Position numbers and translations under genes: made by a program. The notes under the pieces are model-generated. The model searched no databases, was not told the DNA's origin, and was given only the letters and a program-made list of their open reading frames with translations. A stretch of DNA of 64,000 nucleotides from Lucinisca nassula. Its lineage: Eukaryota > Mollusca > Bivalvia > Lucinida > Lucinidae. The stretch is from the NCBI GenBank assembly GCA_963580285.1, contig OY757020.1:98893497-98957496 (forward strand), written 5' to 3'. Each line of letters begins with the position of its first letter. The stretch's first letter is position 1. Shown piece by piece: positions 63,022-64,000 of the stretch.

Positions 63022-63239
63022 ATACGAAAACACGCACATTCATATATTTTGAAAATTTTACCACCAAAAATATAGATATTGTAGACGAAAATTCACGAGG
63101 CGGTTCTTACGAGTACCCACAATCTGTGTTTTAGAACAGAAATAAAAAAGAATAATGCATACCCCTGTAAACCCCAGTTTTTGCTGTTTAAAAGTAGGGT
63201 TCAAGTGGGTTAGAATTATATAGGCGTGTTTTCTTGATG
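63022..63239 (+). mobile_element. Degenerate M-family MITE
   Basis: AATACGAAAACACGCACATT ... ATAGGCGTGTTTTCTTGATG; left palindrome arm deleted. Confidence 0.68.
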
Positions 63240-63307
63240 TACGATGACCTGAGGCGACTCAAACGGGTACACGCAGCATACATTTATATAAAAGAAAATT
63301 GAAAATA

Positions 63308-63513
63308 CAGAGGACTTCCGCTATTAAGACCACCTAAAATTAAAACTAATTCAGCTTTTAAACGCTTATTTAGAAGACGACACTTATATTTTCTTCGTGT
63401 TTTCTGCAGACAATGTCCTCTGGTCAGGGACCACCTTTGAGACTGTTCAAAAGTGGTCTTAAAGACCACTTTTGAACAGTCCAAAAGGTGGTCTTAATAT
63501 AGGTATTTCACTG
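63308..63513. mobile_element. Mariner-like MITE
   Basis: CAGAGGACTTCCGCTATTAA and TTAATATAGGTATTTCACTG are inverted through CTATTAAGACCACCT. A 19-bp-arm palindrome ACTGTTCAAAAGTGGTCTT sits at 63,436-63,480. Confidence 0.7.
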
Positions 63514-63624
63514 TTTACCCTTATTATTGCTACTAATCTGGCGTTATTATTAACCATCTGTGGCTCGGACAACAAATGTCTCGAACTAATTATTGTGGTT
63601 GCAAATTTTCTTCCAACCACTGCA

Positions 63625-63925
63625 GTTCGGTTGTTTGTTTTGTTTGAATTTAGGTTTAACGTTCCCGTCAACACTAGTTAGGCCGTTTATGAGACGTTGC
63701 TTCCAATTTTGTGGGACTTTTTCCCGACATTGAGCTGAAATGACATCTCAAGCCCTGCCACCGAATGAAACTAATAGGGTTTATATGCATGGGGGTCAGA
63801 CTCGCTCCACTTTGCCTGTGCAGGCTTAGACCTCTAAGCAGTTTACCAGAAATCATGTGCCATCGGTTTCTGCTACGCGTGGACGCACCATGCAGCCCAA
63901 TCTGTTTCTTCAAGACCCCAATTAT
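63625..63925 (-). mobile_element. S-family SINE-like retroposon
   Basis: TTTGTTTTGTTTGAATTTAG and GTTTAACGTTCCCGTCAACA to a CCCCAATTATCGGGGG head. Confidence 0.78.
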
Positions 63926-63951
63926 CGGGGGACAAATATTGTGGCTGTAAA

Positions 63952-64000
63952 TCATGTTAACCAGTCCGTGTTGTGAACACCCCATTTTATATAGAAAAAA
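63952..64000 (-). mobile_element. N-family MITE cut by the window edge
   Basis: CATGTTAACCAGTCCGTG then CACCCCATTTTATATAG, the right end of the N family in reverse. Confidence 0.65.

Overview
This window looks like a stretch of a repeat-laden animal nuclear genome, most probably a bivalve mollusc (inference). The evidence is AT-rich sequence, tiny exons with GT-AG borders separated by multi-kilobase introns, and several SINE, MITE and satellite-bearing element types of the kind abundant in bivalve genomes. No bacterial-type genes, operons, CRISPR arrays or intact rRNA/tRNA genes were seen.

The only host gene I can support runs on the minus strand through almost the whole window (57,886 down to 14) and is open at both ends. 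Eight exons join without any phase conflict into 610 codons. In order they give an unassigned N-terminal module (exon A), one CUB domain split over exons B and C, a second CUB domain (D), a C-type lectin-like domain split over E, F and G, and an LDL-receptor class A module (H). This is a secreted or cell-surface ectodomain. An LDLa module following CUB and lectin domains is compatible with a large invertebrate receptor, for example a GRL101/type-C LGR-like GPCR, but no LRR or transmembrane part lies in the window, so that identity is only a guess.

Everything else is mobile or repetitive DNA in the introns. 0-3.5 kb: SINE, mariner/pogo-like MITEs and a satellite-bearing element. 4-10 kb: hAT-type MITE with an 8-bp target duplication, CCCCGCC MITEs, tRNA SINEs with long target duplications, nested TTAA elements. 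11-13 kb: foldback MITE and a TIR element. 16-22 kb: broken LINE (minus) carrying later insertions. 22.7-24.3 kb: GC-rich TIR element and mariner-like MITE. 25.9-28.2 and 33.5-35.4 kb: two long satellite arrays inside hairpin-ended elements. 36.4-38.1 kb: dead RT element whose 3' end is scattered through the window. 41.3-46.7 kb: degenerate Ty3/Gypsy retrotransposon with its own insertions. 50-55 kb: further satellite elements and RT remnants. 56-64 kb: foldback, piggyBac-like and SINE elements.

Recurrent themes are (1) more than twenty copies of palindromic-core MITEs, (2) TTAA-flanked MITEs with an internal CAAACAGTG hairpin, (3) tandem arrays framed by terminal hairpins and a GACGGACG tract, and (4) two unrelated SINE families that share a 3' tail. 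Transposable elements come within about 8-42 nt of a splice site of every exon.
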